This document shows positions 18,206 to 26,609 of a DNA stretch of 64,000 nucleotides, piece by piece. Numbering within the stretch: position 1 is the stretch's first letter; each line of letters starts with the position of its first letter. The translations under genes and the position numbers were made by a program. The notes under the pieces are model-generated. The model was not told the origin of the DNA, did not search any database, and worked only from the letters and a program-made list of their open reading frames with translations. The DNA comes from Saccharopolyspora gregorii (GTDB lineage Bacteria > Actinomycetota > Actinomycetes > Mycobacteriales > Pseudonocardiaceae): contig NZ_CP059556.1 in the NCBI RefSeq assembly GCF_024734405.1, positions 3,224,001-3,288,000 of the forward strand, written 5' to 3'.

Positions 18206-18530
18206 AGCGGTCCTTCCGACGCACGACGAACTGACGGCCGAAAACCTACCCCAACCACCCGGCCACCACCCCGCACCACCACCGACCCGCGTGACGATAA
18301 CCGCCGCCCACACAGGTGTTTCCACCGATCACGCGCGCCATGTGAGTGACGAAAGACCCTGCGATCTGCGCACCCGCCCCCGTAGCCTCGCACCAAGGCC
18401 ACGCCCCGCCGCACCACCGCGGGAGCAGCACCGGCCACCGAACTGGGGACGCGGACACGGCCCACCGGCCACCCGCAGCACCACCGCACGCGCGCGCCAC
18501 CACACCGGCCCGCGGAACCGGGGGACGACC
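18206..18530. other. Divergent promoter region, no gene seen
   Basis: Separates the PPOX gene (left) from a hypothetical gene (right). It holds TAGGTT on the minus strand at 18248-18243 and TAGCCT on the plus strand at 18383-18388 as candidate -10 elements. The rest is C-rich; no convincing ORF, repeat or RNA was seen. Confidence 0.5.
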
Positions 18531-19175
18531 TTGCCGAGGATCGACGCGGTCGCACGAGAATTCCTGCGCTACCTCTACGCCGAAGACCACTTCCGCCCCG
18601 AGGTCGCCGCCTTCCTGCACAGCCCGCACGCCCGCACCCTCACCCCACCCCCCGACCACACCGAACTCGCCGAAGCCCTCGACTCCCTGCGCCACCACCA
18701 ACTCGTCGCCACCGGACGCGAACACACCGACGGACTCCCCCACCGAGCCGGCCTCACCGGCACCGGACTCATCTGCGTCAGCGAACACGACGGCGACCTG
18801 CCCGCCTGGCGCCGCACCCGCACCACCACCGTCCTCACCGCACCACCACCCCCACCCCACGTCATCAGCCCACGCCCCGCCGCCGAACCCACCACCGTCC
18901 CCACCGACTCCCTCCACGGCATCGCCCGCGTCGCCCGCATCTGCCTGCTCGCCCTCCCCACCGTCCACGCCCGCTACGGCGAACACGACCCCGTCCAACG
19001 CACCGCCCGGCAACTCTTCGACGCCACCCGCGGCCCCCACCCCGACCCCCGCCGCATCCGCAGCCTCACCACCGAACTCCGCAACCACCTCAGCACCGGC
19101 ACCATCGCCAACACCCTCGGCGTCGTCCTGCTCGACAGCCTCGACGAAGCCATCCGCGAAGCCCAACTCCCCTGA
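18531..19175 (+). CDS. Hypothetical protein, helical N-terminus
   Basis: 214 residues, not recognised. The TTG at 18531 gives MPRIDAVAREFLRYLYAEDHF, which reads as a natural amphipathic N-terminus; the upstream in-frame sequence is low-complexity Arg/Pro/Thr and unlikely to be coding. Two helical regions flank a proline-rich linker (TAPPPPPHVISPRPAAEP, about residues 104-121). The second half (HGIARVARICLLALPTVHAR) could be a regulator-like helical domain. No signal peptide or membrane segment was seen. The molybdoenzyme gene starts 35 nt downstream, so co-transcription is possible. Confidence 0.6.
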   Translation: MPRIDAVAREFLRYLYAEDHFRPEVAAFLHSPHARTLTPPPDHTELAEALDSLRHHQLVATGREHTDGLPHRAGLTGTGLICVSEHDGDLPAWRRTRTTTVLTAPPPPPHVISPRPAAEPTTVPTDSLHGIARVARICLLALPTVHARYGEHDPVQRTARQLFDATRGPHPDPRRIRSLTTELRNHLSTGTIANTLGVVLLDSLDEAIREAQLP

Positions 19176-19210
19176 CCAATCCCCCACGCCCACCGCTCCG
19201 AACCGGTCAC

Positions 19211-20806
19211 GTGCACCCGACCCGCCCACCCCGGCTCACCCCCACCGCGGCCACCTGGTGCGGCCTCGCAGCCGCCACCACTGCCATCGGCACCGGACAC
19301 CTCACCGCCGCACTCCTCGAACCCCGCTCCTCCCCCTTCCTCGCCATCGGCAACGCCGCCATCGACCGCACCCCCGAACCCGTCAAGCACTTCGCCATCA
19401 CCACCTTCGGCCAAGCCGACAAAACCGCCCTGCTCACCGGCATGGCCCTCGTCCTCGCACTCCTCGCCGCCACCGCCGGACTCCTCTCCCGCCGCGACCC
19501 CCGACCCGGCACCGCCCTCATCGCCGCCACCGGACTCCTCGCCACCGCCGCCGTGCTCTCCCGCCCCGACATCGGCACCGCAGGCCTCCTCGCGCCCCTC
19601 GTCGCCACCCTCACCGGCATCGCCGCCTTCCACGCCCTGCACCGCACCGCACCCACCACCACGACCCCACCACCGCCACCCGCCCACGACCCGCACGACA
19701 CCCTCGAAGAACCCCTCGACCCCGCACTCCCACCCGAAACCACCCACCCCGACCGGCGCCGCTTCCTCACCACCTCCGCCGCCGTCGCCACCACCGCAGG
19801 CCTCACCGCCACCACCGGCGCACTCCTGCCCGGCGGCCCCGACACCGACACCGCCCGCCGCACCATCGCCCGCGCACTCCCACCCGCCGGCCCCCCGACC
19901 CCCGGCACCGACTTCGCCGACGCGGGCACCCCCACCTTCATCACCCCGAACGACGACTTCTACCGAGTCGACACCGCGCTGAGCATCCCCCGCATCGACC
20001 TCGCCGACTGGCGACTGCGCGTGCACGGCATGGTCGAACGCGAACTCGACCTCGACTTCACCGCACTGCGCCGATTCCCCCAGACCACCCGCACCATCAC
20101 CATGACCTGCGTCTCCAACGAAATCGGCGGCCCCTACACCTCCACCGCCGAATTCACCGGCGTCCCCATCCGCGACGTCCTCCTCGCCGCCGGAATCCGC
20201 CCCGGAGCCGAACAGGTCTTCAGCACCAGCACCGACGGATTCACCGCCGGAACACCCACCGACGCACTCCTCGAACCCGAACGCGGCGCCCTGCTCGCCT
20301 ACGGCATGAACGGCCAACCCCTCCCCGCCGCCCACGGCTACCCCGTCCGCATGGTCACCCCCGGCCTCTACGGCTACGTCTCCGCCACCAAATGGCTCAC
20401 CGACCTCGAACTCACCACCTTCGACAAGCAGGCCTACTGGATCCAACGCGGCTGGGGACGCCTCGCCCCCATCAAGGTCCAATCCCGCATCGACACCCCC
20501 GGCGGATTCGGCCGCATCCCCGCCGGCCGCACCACCATCGCCGGCACCGCCTGGGCCCAACCCATCGGCATCGAACGCGTCGAAGTCCGCGCCGACGGCG
20601 GACCGTGGCACACCGCCCGACTGTCCACGGAGGTCAACCCCCACACCTGGCGGATGTGGCGCTGCGAACTCGACCTCCCACCCGGCGGCCACACCATCGA
20701 ATGCCGCGCCACCGACCACCACGGCACCACCCAAACCCCCCGCCGCGCCCCCGTCCTCCCCGACGGCGCCACCGGCTGGCACTCCGTCTTCTGCACCACC
20801 CGCTGA
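19211..20806 (+). CDS. Membrane-anchored sulfite-oxidase-family molybdoenzyme
   Basis: 531 residues. The first 150 carry about four or five hydrophobic helices (for example TAATWCGLAAATTAIGTGHL, LLTGMALVLALLAATAGLL). A twin-arginine-like segment, DRRRFLTTSAAVATTAGL, follows near residue 180. The extracytoplasmic domain from about residue 230 is of the oxidoreductase molybdopterin-binding type: the Mo-ligand cysteine is in TMTCVSNEIGG (about residue 299), then LYGYVSATKWLTDLELT. The C-terminal dimerisation domain (IERVEVRADGGPW) is as in sulfite oxidases. The electron acceptor and substrate (sulfite, sulfoxide, other) are not determinable. GTG start at 19211. Confidence 0.87.
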   Translation: MHPTRPPRLTPTAATWCGLAAATTAIGTGHLTAALLEPRSSPFLAIGNAAIDRTPEPVKHFAITTFGQADKTALLTGMALVLALLAATAGLLSRRDPRPGTALIAATGLLATAAVLSRPDIGTAGLLAPLVATLTGIAAFHALHRTAPTTTTPPPPPAHDPHDTLEEPLDPALPPETTHPDRRRFLTTSAAVATTAGLTATTGALLPGGPDTDTARRTIARALPPAGPPTPGTDFADAGTPTFITPNDDFYRVDTALSIPRIDLADWRLRVHGMVERELDLDFTALRRFPQTTRTITMTCVSNEIGGPYTSTAEFTGVPIRDVLLAAGIRPGAEQVFSTSTDGFTAGTPTDALLEPERGALLAYGMNGQPLPAAHGYPVRMVTPGLYGYVSATKWLTDLELTTFDKQAYWIQRGWGRLAPIKVQSRIDTPGGFGRIPAGRTTIAGTAWAQPIGIERVEVRADGGPWHTARLSTEVNPHTWRMWRCELDLPPGGHTIECRATDHHGTTQTPRRAPVLPDGATGWHSVFCTTR

Positions 20807-20918
20807 CCACCCCAAGAAAAAAATCACCAACCGACCAATCCGGACCCGACCCAGCACCGAACACCCCACGACGACAACGGAAAACGCCCCAGGGCGAAAC
20901 CCGAGAGGAACACCTCAC

Positions 20919-21575
20919 ATGACGATCCGCCGCCGCGCCGCAGCGATCACCGGCACCACCGCCGCCCTCGCCCTCGCCCTCACCGCCTGCGGACAAGGCC
21001 AGCAGAACGACACCCCCGCCGCGCAGGAACCCGCCCCCGCACCCGCACCGGCCCCCACCGCCGACGGCGTCACCACCGCCGACGACGTCTTCGGCCCCGC
21101 CTGCTCCCAGGTCCCCAGCGACCCCAACGACCCCGGCTCCGTCCAGGGCATGATCGACGACACGGTCGGCACCGCCGCGAGCAACAACCCCCTGCTCACC
21201 AAGCTCACCGCCGCCGTCCAGGCCGCCGGGCTCGGCGACACCCTCAACAAGGGCGACGCCAACTACACCGTCTTCGCCCCCGCCGACCCCGCCTTCGACG
21301 CCGTCCCCGCCGACACCCTCAACGCCCTGCTCACCGACCCCGCCCAGAAGCAGCAGCTCACCGACCTGCTCACCTACCACGTCGTCCCCCAGCGGATGGA
21401 CGCCGACGGCATCGCCCAGGCCGGCAAGCTCCCCACCGCCCAAGGCGGCGAACTCACCGTCGAAGGAAGCGGCGACAACCTCAAGATCAACGGCGCCTCC
21501 GTGCTGTGCGGCAACGTCCCCACCGCCAACGCCACCGTCTTCGTCGTCGACAAGGTCCTCATGCCCGGCAAGTGA
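20919..21575 (+). CDS. Fasciclin-domain lipoprotein
   Basis: 218 residues. A lipoprotein signal peptide (RRRAAAITGTTAALALALTAC) has a lipobox LTAC with the acylated cysteine near residue 24. An Ala/Pro-rich spacer (QEPAPAPAPAPTADG) follows, then one FAS1 domain (about 85-218) with the H1 motif NYTVFAPADPAFDAVP and H2-like ATVFVVDKVLMP. It resembles MPT70/MPT83-type surface proteins. Like many actinobacterial homologues it lies directly after a molybdopterin oxidoreductase gene, which suggests a functional pairing at the cell surface. The start follows a GAGAGGAACACCTCAC ribosome site. Confidence 0.9.
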   Translation: MTIRRRAAAITGTTAALALALTACGQGQQNDTPAAQEPAPAPAPAPTADGVTTADDVFGPACSQVPSDPNDPGSVQGMIDDTVGTAASNNPLLTKLTAAVQAAGLGDTLNKGDANYTVFAPADPAFDAVPADTLNALLTDPAQKQQLTDLLTYHVVPQRMDADGIAQAGKLPTAQGGELTVEGSGDNLKINGASVLCGNVPTANATVFVVDKVLMPGK

Positions 21576-21622
21576 CCCGAACCGGGTGCCACACCACCCG
21601 ACCGGGGTGGCCCGGCCCACGT

Positions 21623-21650
21623 GCGGGCGGCGCTGACGAGCGCCGCCCGC
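21623..21650. terminator. Terminator hairpin after the fasciclin gene
   Basis: A perfect 12-bp stem GCGGGCGGCGCT / AGCGCCGCCCGC with loop GACG, between the fasciclin lipoprotein and crtB. Confidence 0.7.
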
Positions 21651-21674
21651 GACCCGTGTGCTTCGATCTCCACC

Positions 21675-22661
21675 GTGGACGTGCCGAACCGAGAACTCCG
21701 GCGCCCCGCCCGAGAAACCTCACCAGCGGCGCGGCGCGAACTCGACGCCGCAGGCATCCACGACCCCGCCCTCCGCGCCGCCTACACCCGCTGCCGCGCC
21801 CTCAACGCCGAACACGGCCGCACCTACTTCCTCGCCACCCGGCTCCTCCCCACCGCCGACCGCCCCGCCGTGCACGCCCTCTACGGATTCGCCCGCTGGG
21901 CCGACGACATCGTCGACGACACCACCACCCCCACCGACACCCGCGAACGCGAACTCCACCACCTCGACGCCGCCCTGCACCGCGCCCTCCACCACGGCAG
22001 CACCGACCACCCCGCCCTCGCCGCCGTCGCCGACACCGCCCACCGCTACCGGCTCCCCACCACCCTGTTCACCGACTTCATGCGCTCCATGCGAATGGAC
22101 CTGCGCATCACCGAATACCCCACCCGAGCCGCACTCGACGACTACGTCCACGGCTCCGCCGGAGTCATCGGCCTGCAAGTCCTCCCCGTCCTCGGCACCA
22201 CCGGCCCCCGCGAACACGCCGCGCCCCACGCCGCCGCACTCGGATTCGCCTTCCAGCTCACCAACTTCCTCCGCGACGTCGGTGAAGACCTCGACCGCGG
22301 CCGCGTCTACCTCCCCGCCGACGAACTCGCCGCCTTCGGCGTCGACACCGACCGGCTGCACTGGTGCCGCCGAAACGGACGCCCCGACGCACCCGTCCGC
22401 CGCGCCCTCAGCGACCAGGTCGCCCGCACCCGCGCCCTCTACCGCAGCGCCGAACCCGGCATCGCCCTCCTGCACCCCGCAGCCCGCCCCTGCGTGCGCA
22501 CCGCACACCTGCTCTACGGCGAAATCCTCGACCTCATCGTCGAATCCGGCTACCAGGTCTTCGGCCACCGCCTCGCCGTACCCACCAGCCGACGCCTCGG
22601 CGTCGCCGCACCCCGCATGCTCACCGCACTCACCACCCGAGCCCTGCGGAGCCGCCGATGA
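21675..22661 (+). CDS. crtB: Phytoene (squalene/phytoene) synthase
   Basis: Condenses two geranylgeranyl diphosphates to phytoene, the first committed step to C40 carotenoids. 328 residues, a normal length. The first aspartate-rich motif lies in ALYGFARWADDIVDD (about residue 75) and the second in LTNFLRDVGEDLDRGRVYLP. The RTYFLATRLLP segment is also typical. GTG at 21675. The last bases overlap the next gene in ATGA, and a third gene follows by overlap, forming a three-gene operon with methyltransferase and FAD-enzyme genes. Squalene synthase is an alternative, but the neighbours favour carotenoids. Confidence 0.88.
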   Translation: MDVPNRELRRPARETSPAARRELDAAGIHDPALRAAYTRCRALNAEHGRTYFLATRLLPTADRPAVHALYGFARWADDIVDDTTTPTDTRERELHHLDAALHRALHHGSTDHPALAAVADTAHRYRLPTTLFTDFMRSMRMDLRITEYPTRAALDDYVHGSAGVIGLQVLPVLGTTGPREHAAPHAAALGFAFQLTNFLRDVGEDLDRGRVYLPADELAAFGVDTDRLHWCRRNGRPDAPVRRALSDQVARTRALYRSAEPGIALLHPAARPCVRTAHLLYGEILDLIVESGYQVFGHRLAVPTSRRLGVAAPRMLTALTTRALRSRR

Positions 22662-23362
22662 ACCCCCGGGTCACCACCCTGTTCGACCGCGGCGGCCGCG
22701 ACTACGACGCCCTCGTCGCCGCCAACCCCGGCTACCACCGCGACCTGCACCGCTCCGCCCGACGCCTCCGCATCCCCGGCGACGGCCACGGCCTCCACCT
22801 GCTCGACCTCGGCTGCGGCACCGGCGCCTCCACCCGCGCCCTGCACCGAGCGCTGCCCGCCGCCACCATCACCGCCGTCGACGGATCCGCCCGCATGCTC
22901 GCCCGCGCCCGCGAGAAGCCCTGGCCCACCACCGTCCGCTTCGTCCACGCCGACGCCCACGACCTCCCCGACGCCGGCGTGCACGGCCCGTTCGACGGCA
23001 TCCTCGCCGCCTACCTGCTGCGCAACCTCCCCGACCCGGACGCCGGACTCCGCCTGCTGCACGACCTGCTCCGGCCCGGAGCACCGCTGGCCGTGCACGA
23101 CTACTCGCTGCCCCGGCGCCGCGCCGACCGGCTGCTGTGGCACGCCGTGTGCTGGAGCGTGATCATCCCCGCCGGGCGGTGGGTCACCGGCGACACCGCG
23201 CTCTACCGCTACCTGTGGCGCAGCGCCCTCGACTTCGACTCCCCACCGGAACTCACCGCGCGGATGCGCCGCACCGGGTTCACCGGCGTGCGCGTCGAAC
23301 CCATGTCCGGCTGGCAGCGCACCCTCACCCACACCTTCCTCGGGAGGAGACCCGTTGCGTGA
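22658..23362 (+). CDS. crtT: SAM-dependent methyltransferase, CrtT-like
   Basis: 234 residues. Class I methyltransferase: motif I LLDLGCGTGASTRALH (about residue 48), then ITAVDGSARML and FDGILAAYLLRNLPDPDAGLRLLHDLLRPGA, close to the UbiE/Coq5 style. The position between crtB and crtU-like genes matches the crtT slot of isorenieratene clusters (crtY-crtT-crtU in streptomycetes); the symbol is by context. Its start overlaps the crtB stop, and its end overlaps the next gene by 8 nt. Codon usage shifts from C/GAA-rich to mixed within this gene. Confidence 0.75.
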   Translation: MNPRVTTLFDRGGRDYDALVAANPGYHRDLHRSARRLRIPGDGHGLHLLDLGCGTGASTRALHRALPAATITAVDGSARMLARAREKPWPTTVRFVHADAHDLPDAGVHGPFDGILAAYLLRNLPDPDAGLRLLHDLLRPGAPLAVHDYSLPRRRADRLLWHAVCWSVIIPAGRWVTGDTALYRYLWRSALDFDSPPELTARMRRTGFTGVRVEPMSGWQRTLTHTFLGRRPVA

Positions 23363-24872
23363 CCCGCGCGCCGTCCGCCACCCCGCCCACCCCGGCGCCG
23401 ACCGAGCAGGCACCGGCGGACCCCGCGTCGCCGTCGTCGGCGGCGGCATCGCCGGGCTCACCGCCGCCGCCTGCCTGAGCGACCGCGGCGCCGACGTGCT
23501 GCTGCTGGAACGCGAACCGCACCTCGGCGGACGCGTCGGCGGCTGGAGCACCACTCTCGCCGACGGCTCCGAGGTCGCGATGAACCGCGGCTTCCACGCC
23601 TTCTTCCGGCAGTACTACAACCTGCGCCGCCTGCTGCGCCGCGCCGACCCCGACCTCGCCGGGCTCGTCGCCCTCCCCGAGTACCCGCTGCTGAGCGCGG
23701 GCGGCAGCACCGACACCTTCGCCGGGCTCCCGCAATCACCGCCGTGGAACGCGCTCGGCTTCGTCTCCCGCAGCCCCACCTTCCGCTGGCGCGACGTGCC
23801 CGGCATGGACCTGCGCGCCGCCGCCACCCTCGCCGACGTGCGGGTGCCCGGCGTCTACGCCCGGCTGGACGGGACCAACGCCGCCGACTACCTGCGCGAC
23901 ATCGGGTTCCCGCCCGCCGCGCGGCACCTGGCGTTCGAGGTGTTCTCCCGCAGCTTCTTCGCCCCGCCCACCGACCTGTCCGCCGCCGAGCTGGCGCTGA
24001 TGTTCCACCTGTACTTCCTCGGCTCCAGCGAGGGACTGCTGTTCGACGTCGCCGCCGACTCGTTCCCCACCGCGCTGTGGGAACCGCTGCGGACGCACCT
24101 CGCAGCCCGGGGCGTGCGGTTCCGGCTCGGCACCGAGGTCGCCGAGATCTCGCACCGCGGCCCGCGCGAGTTCGCCGTGCACCCGGCGGACGGCGAGCCG
24201 GTGGCGGCCGACGCCGTGGTGCTGGCCACCGAACTCGGCGGAGCGCAGCGCGTTCTCGCCGACTCCCCCGAACTGGCGCACCGCGCGTGGCGGGAGCGGG
24301 TCGGTGCGCTGCGCAGCGCACCACCGTTCCTGGTGTCCCGGTTCTGGCTGGACCGGCCGGTGCGCGCCGACCGGCACGCGTTCCTCGGCACCAGCGGGTT
24401 CGGCCCGGTGGACAACATCAGCGTGCTGGAGCGCTACGAGCACGACGCCGCCGAGTGGACCCGCGCGCACGGCGGATCCGTCGTCGAGGTGCACTGCTAC
24501 GCCCTGGCGCCCGACGCGACCGTCCCGGGAATGCGGTCCCGGGTGCTCGACGAGCTGCACCGGGTCTACCCGGAGACCACCACGGCCGGGATCGTCGACG
24601 AACGCCACGAGCTGCGCGCGGACTGCCCGCTGTTCCCGCCCGGCGGGTTCGCCGCGCGGCCGACGATCACCACCCCCGAACCGGGACTGGTGCTGGCCGG
24701 GGACCACGTGCGGGTCGACCTGCCGGTGGCGCTGATGGAACGGGCCGCCACCAGCGGGATGCTGGCGGCGAACCGGCTGCTGCGGCTGTGGGGGCTGCTC
24801 GGGCACGACGTGTGGAGCGTGCCGGTCGCAGGGCGTTCACCGCTGCTGCGGCTGGCCGCGCGGTTCGCCTGA
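23355..24872 (+). CDS. crtU: FAD-dependent carotenoid desaturase/methylase, CrtU-like
   Basis: 505 residues. An N-terminal Rossmann FAD motif VAVVGGGIAGLTAAACL (about residue 25) with LLLEREPHLGGRVGGW is shared with phytoene-desaturase-type oxidoreductases. The block AMNRGFHAFFRQYYNLRRLL is what I recall of CrtU, which aromatises beta-ionone rings to give isorenieratene; the C-terminal FAD contact is GLVLAGDHVRVDLPVALMERA. TTG start at 23355 inside the end of crtT. The genes for CrtE, CrtI and CrtY are not in the window, so substrate supply must come from elsewhere. A hydroxysqualene/squalene desaturase-like role cannot be excluded. Confidence 0.72.
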   Translation: MRDPRAVRHPAHPGADRAGTGGPRVAVVGGGIAGLTAAACLSDRGADVLLLEREPHLGGRVGGWSTTLADGSEVAMNRGFHAFFRQYYNLRRLLRRADPDLAGLVALPEYPLLSAGGSTDTFAGLPQSPPWNALGFVSRSPTFRWRDVPGMDLRAAATLADVRVPGVYARLDGTNAADYLRDIGFPPAARHLAFEVFSRSFFAPPTDLSAAELALMFHLYFLGSSEGLLFDVAADSFPTALWEPLRTHLAARGVRFRLGTEVAEISHRGPREFAVHPADGEPVAADAVVLATELGGAQRVLADSPELAHRAWRERVGALRSAPPFLVSRFWLDRPVRADRHAFLGTSGFGPVDNISVLERYEHDAAEWTRAHGGSVVEVHCYALAPDATVPGMRSRVLDELHRVYPETTTAGIVDERHELRADCPLFPPGGFAARPTITTPEPGLVLAGDHVRVDLPVALMERAATSGMLAANRLLRLWGLLGHDVWSVPVAGRSPLLRLAARFA

Positions 24873-24958
24873 GGCTCGTCGTCGTTGCGGGGGTTGTTCT
24901 TCGTGCTCGTCGAACATTGATTTCGGTCGACACTGAAACCATCGTGCTTAGAAAGATA

Positions 24959-24987
24959 CGTCGGCCGGGCGGGCCGCCCGGCCGACG
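24959..24987. terminator. Long GC palindrome after crtU
   Basis: 14-bp arms CGTCGGCCGGGCGG / CCGCCCGGCCGACG around one central G. It would terminate crtU and, on the other strand, the vanished short-chain dehydrogenase gene. The 60 bases before it are AT-richer than anything nearby. Confidence 0.6.
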
Positions 24988-24996
24988 ATCCAGGGC

Positions 24997-25053
24997 TCAG
25001 GCGCCGCTGCCGCCGTCGACCGGGACGCTCGCGCCGGTCACCATCGAGGCCCG
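24997..25053 (-). pseudogene. C-terminal remnant of a short-chain dehydrogenase
   Basis: The last residues before a TGA at 24999-24997 read ASMVTGASVPVDGGSGA, the standard C-terminal end of SDR enzymes. Nothing upstream on this strand is SDR-like, so the rest of the gene is deleted. It abuts, head to head, the MmyB-like regulator remnant. Confidence 0.6.
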
Positions 25054-25082
25054 TGCGGATCCGGACCGCGGCGCCGGACACC

Positions 25083-25490
25083 GGGACTCCGCCGCGCTGC
25101 GGCTCACCGACGGCGAATCCGACCACCTGCACGTCGGCCCCGCGCCCAACCGGACCCGGCGGCACCGGCGCGACGCCCGGCCCGGCATCCGCACGCTGCT
25201 CGAACGACTACCGCTGACGGCGGGCATCGTGGTGTCGGCCAGGTTCGACGTGCTCGCGTGGCATCCCGTCGTCGGGGAGGTCACGGTCGACTGCGACTCG
25301 CTCGCGCTCAGCGACCGCAACCAGCACCTCGTGTTCCACACCGCGCAGCCCGGCTCCCCCCCCCGACGCCGAAGCGCTGGCGCTGCTGGACGTGCTGGGC
25401 ACCGAGCGGTTCGACGCGGGCGAAGCCTCGCGACCGGATGACCTTCAGCCCCCGGACCGGCCGCGGAGCTCGCAGCGGCGCTCCGCGTAG
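25083..25490 (+). pseudogene. Decayed MmyB-like XRE regulator
   Basis: Fragments of the MmyB ligand-binding region: LRLTDGESDHLHVGPAP, then RPGIRTLLERLPL and SARFDVLAWHP, then directly GEVTVDCDSLALSDRNQH with VFHTAQPGSP. The helix-turn-helix N-terminus is missing, about 80 residues expected between DVLAW and GEVTVD are missing, and a run of nine C (25356-25364) shifts the frame, after which DAEALALLDVLGTERFDAGE continues. No start codon or ribosome site was found. It overlaps the 3' end of the Rieske gene. Confidence 0.6.
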
Positions 25491-26431
25491 GCCAGGTCGT
25501 CGCGCCACAACCGCAACGCCGCCCACCGCATCACCGGCCGCAACCCGCCCGCCGCCGCGCGGGCCAGCCGGAAACCCGGCCGCGTCGAATGCGCCACCAC
25601 CGCTTCGACCACCGCCGTCGTCGGGCGCCCGGCCGAGTTCCGGCCCAGCGGCGTCGCGTGCGTCTCGACGACGCTGCCCAGGCCCTCCCCCGCCACGATG
25701 TGCATCACCACGGTGCGCGGCTCCGGGGCGGTGAAGGTCGCGCGCACCGGCACCCCTACTCCCCCGGTCAGCCGGAACGACACCGCGACCTCGAACTCGT
25801 CCCGCTCCGCGTCCGGCTCGCGCAGCACCTCCAGGTTCGCGAACGAGTACGGGTGGAACCACGAGCCGTGCCACGGGTCCAACCGGTTCGCCACCACGTC
25901 CCGCGGCTCGCACACCCCCACCGCGGTGGCCACCGCGTCGACGCTGCCCGCCGGCGGCGGCCGGGTCGGCAGCACGGGCGCGGGCAGCGGTGCCTCCCCG
26001 CCGGCCGCGTCCAAGCGGACCCAGGCGAGCACCCCGTCGTCGTGCGCGGGGAAGGTGCGCCAGCCCGCAGTCCCCTCCCCCAGGCACATCCCGTGCCAGC
26101 GGCACACCAGCCGTCCCTCGTGCAGCCGCGCCTCCCGCAGCGGGGCGCCCAGGTGCGGGCAGGCGCCGGGACCGACGTGCAACTCCCCTGATCCGTCGCG
26201 CCACGCCACCAGTTCCACACCGGCCACCGTGCGCCCGAACGGCCGCGACGCGGAGATCTCCCGGCTCCCGGCCAGCACGAACCAGTTCCCCGACGGCCGG
26301 GCCTGCGCGCGCCGCAGCGCGGCCGCGATCAGCTCCGGCCGCGCCTGCCGCCAGGTGCCCGGCTGCTCCGCCCAGCGCGGCGAGCGGATCCGCCGGAGCG
26401 GAAACCGCACTCCCTGCTCACCCATGCGCAC
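25445..26431 (-). CDS. Rieske [2Fe-2S] protein, carotenoid-cluster type
   Basis: 328 residues. Rieske ligands are Cys91/His93 in CPHLGAPL and Cys110/His113 in CRWHGMCLG. The C-terminal 190 residues (DVVANRLDPWHGSWFHPYSFANLEVL, VMHIVAGEGLGSVVETHATPLG) look like a divergent oxygenase domain; an HxxxxH-type metal site (HGSWFHPYS) is visible. I recall this architecture as DUF5914 proteins, often near carotenoid genes, which would suit crtB-T-U next door, but that is recollection. GTG at 26431 or ATG at 26425. It is convergent with crtU across the decayed regulator. Confidence 0.78.
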   Translation of the reverse strand: MRMGEQGVRFPLRRIRSPRWAEQPGTWRQARPELIAAALRRAQARPSGNWFVLAGSREISASRPFGRTVAGVELVAWRDGSGELHVGPGACPHLGAPLREARLHEGRLVCRWHGMCLGEGTAGWRTFPAHDDGVLAWVRLDAAGGEAPLPAPVLPTRPPPAGSVDAVATAVGVCEPRDVVANRLDPWHGSWFHPYSFANLEVLREPDAERDEFEVAVSFRLTGGVGVPVRATFTAPEPRTVVMHIVAGEGLGSVVETHATPLGRNSAGRPTTAVVEAVVAHSTRPGFRLARAAAGGLRPVMRWAALRLWRDDLAYAERRCELRGRSGG

Positions 26432-26543
26432 TCCCGTTCGTCAGCGGTGCAGCGTAGTCCCGAGCGGCGCCGCCGGCCCGCTCCCCGCGCGGTCGCGGAA
26501 CGGATTCCGCCGAACGCGCAAGGGAATTCCGTCCCCCTCCGGA

Positions 26544-26570
26544 GGTGTACCGCCGTCACTGCGCGGGTAG
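26544..26570 (+). promoter_or_regulatory. SigB-type stress promoter candidate
   Basis: GGTGTAC followed after 14 nt by GGGTAG (26565-26570), resembling the G(T)TT-N14/16-GGGTA pattern of actinobacterial general-stress sigma factors, 40 nt before the small gene at 26610. Confidence 0.35.
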
Positions 26571-26609
26571 AGCGGAACCGGAACACCGCCTCGTCGGAGG
26601 AGGAGCACC

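Noticed and set aside
17741-18325. Longer PPOX protein starting at ATG 18325
   Set aside because: The extra 40 residues are low-complexity Gly/Trp/Arg and would cover the likely promoter; GTG 18205 has a good ribosome site.
21621-21674. N-terminal extension of crtB
   Set aside because: It would run through the perfect hairpin at 21623-21650; GTG 21675 is preferred.
23744-25441. 565-codon ORF spanning crtU and the scar
   Set aside because: Its first two thirds are out of frame with crtU; only the last part holds real (decayed) regulator sequence.
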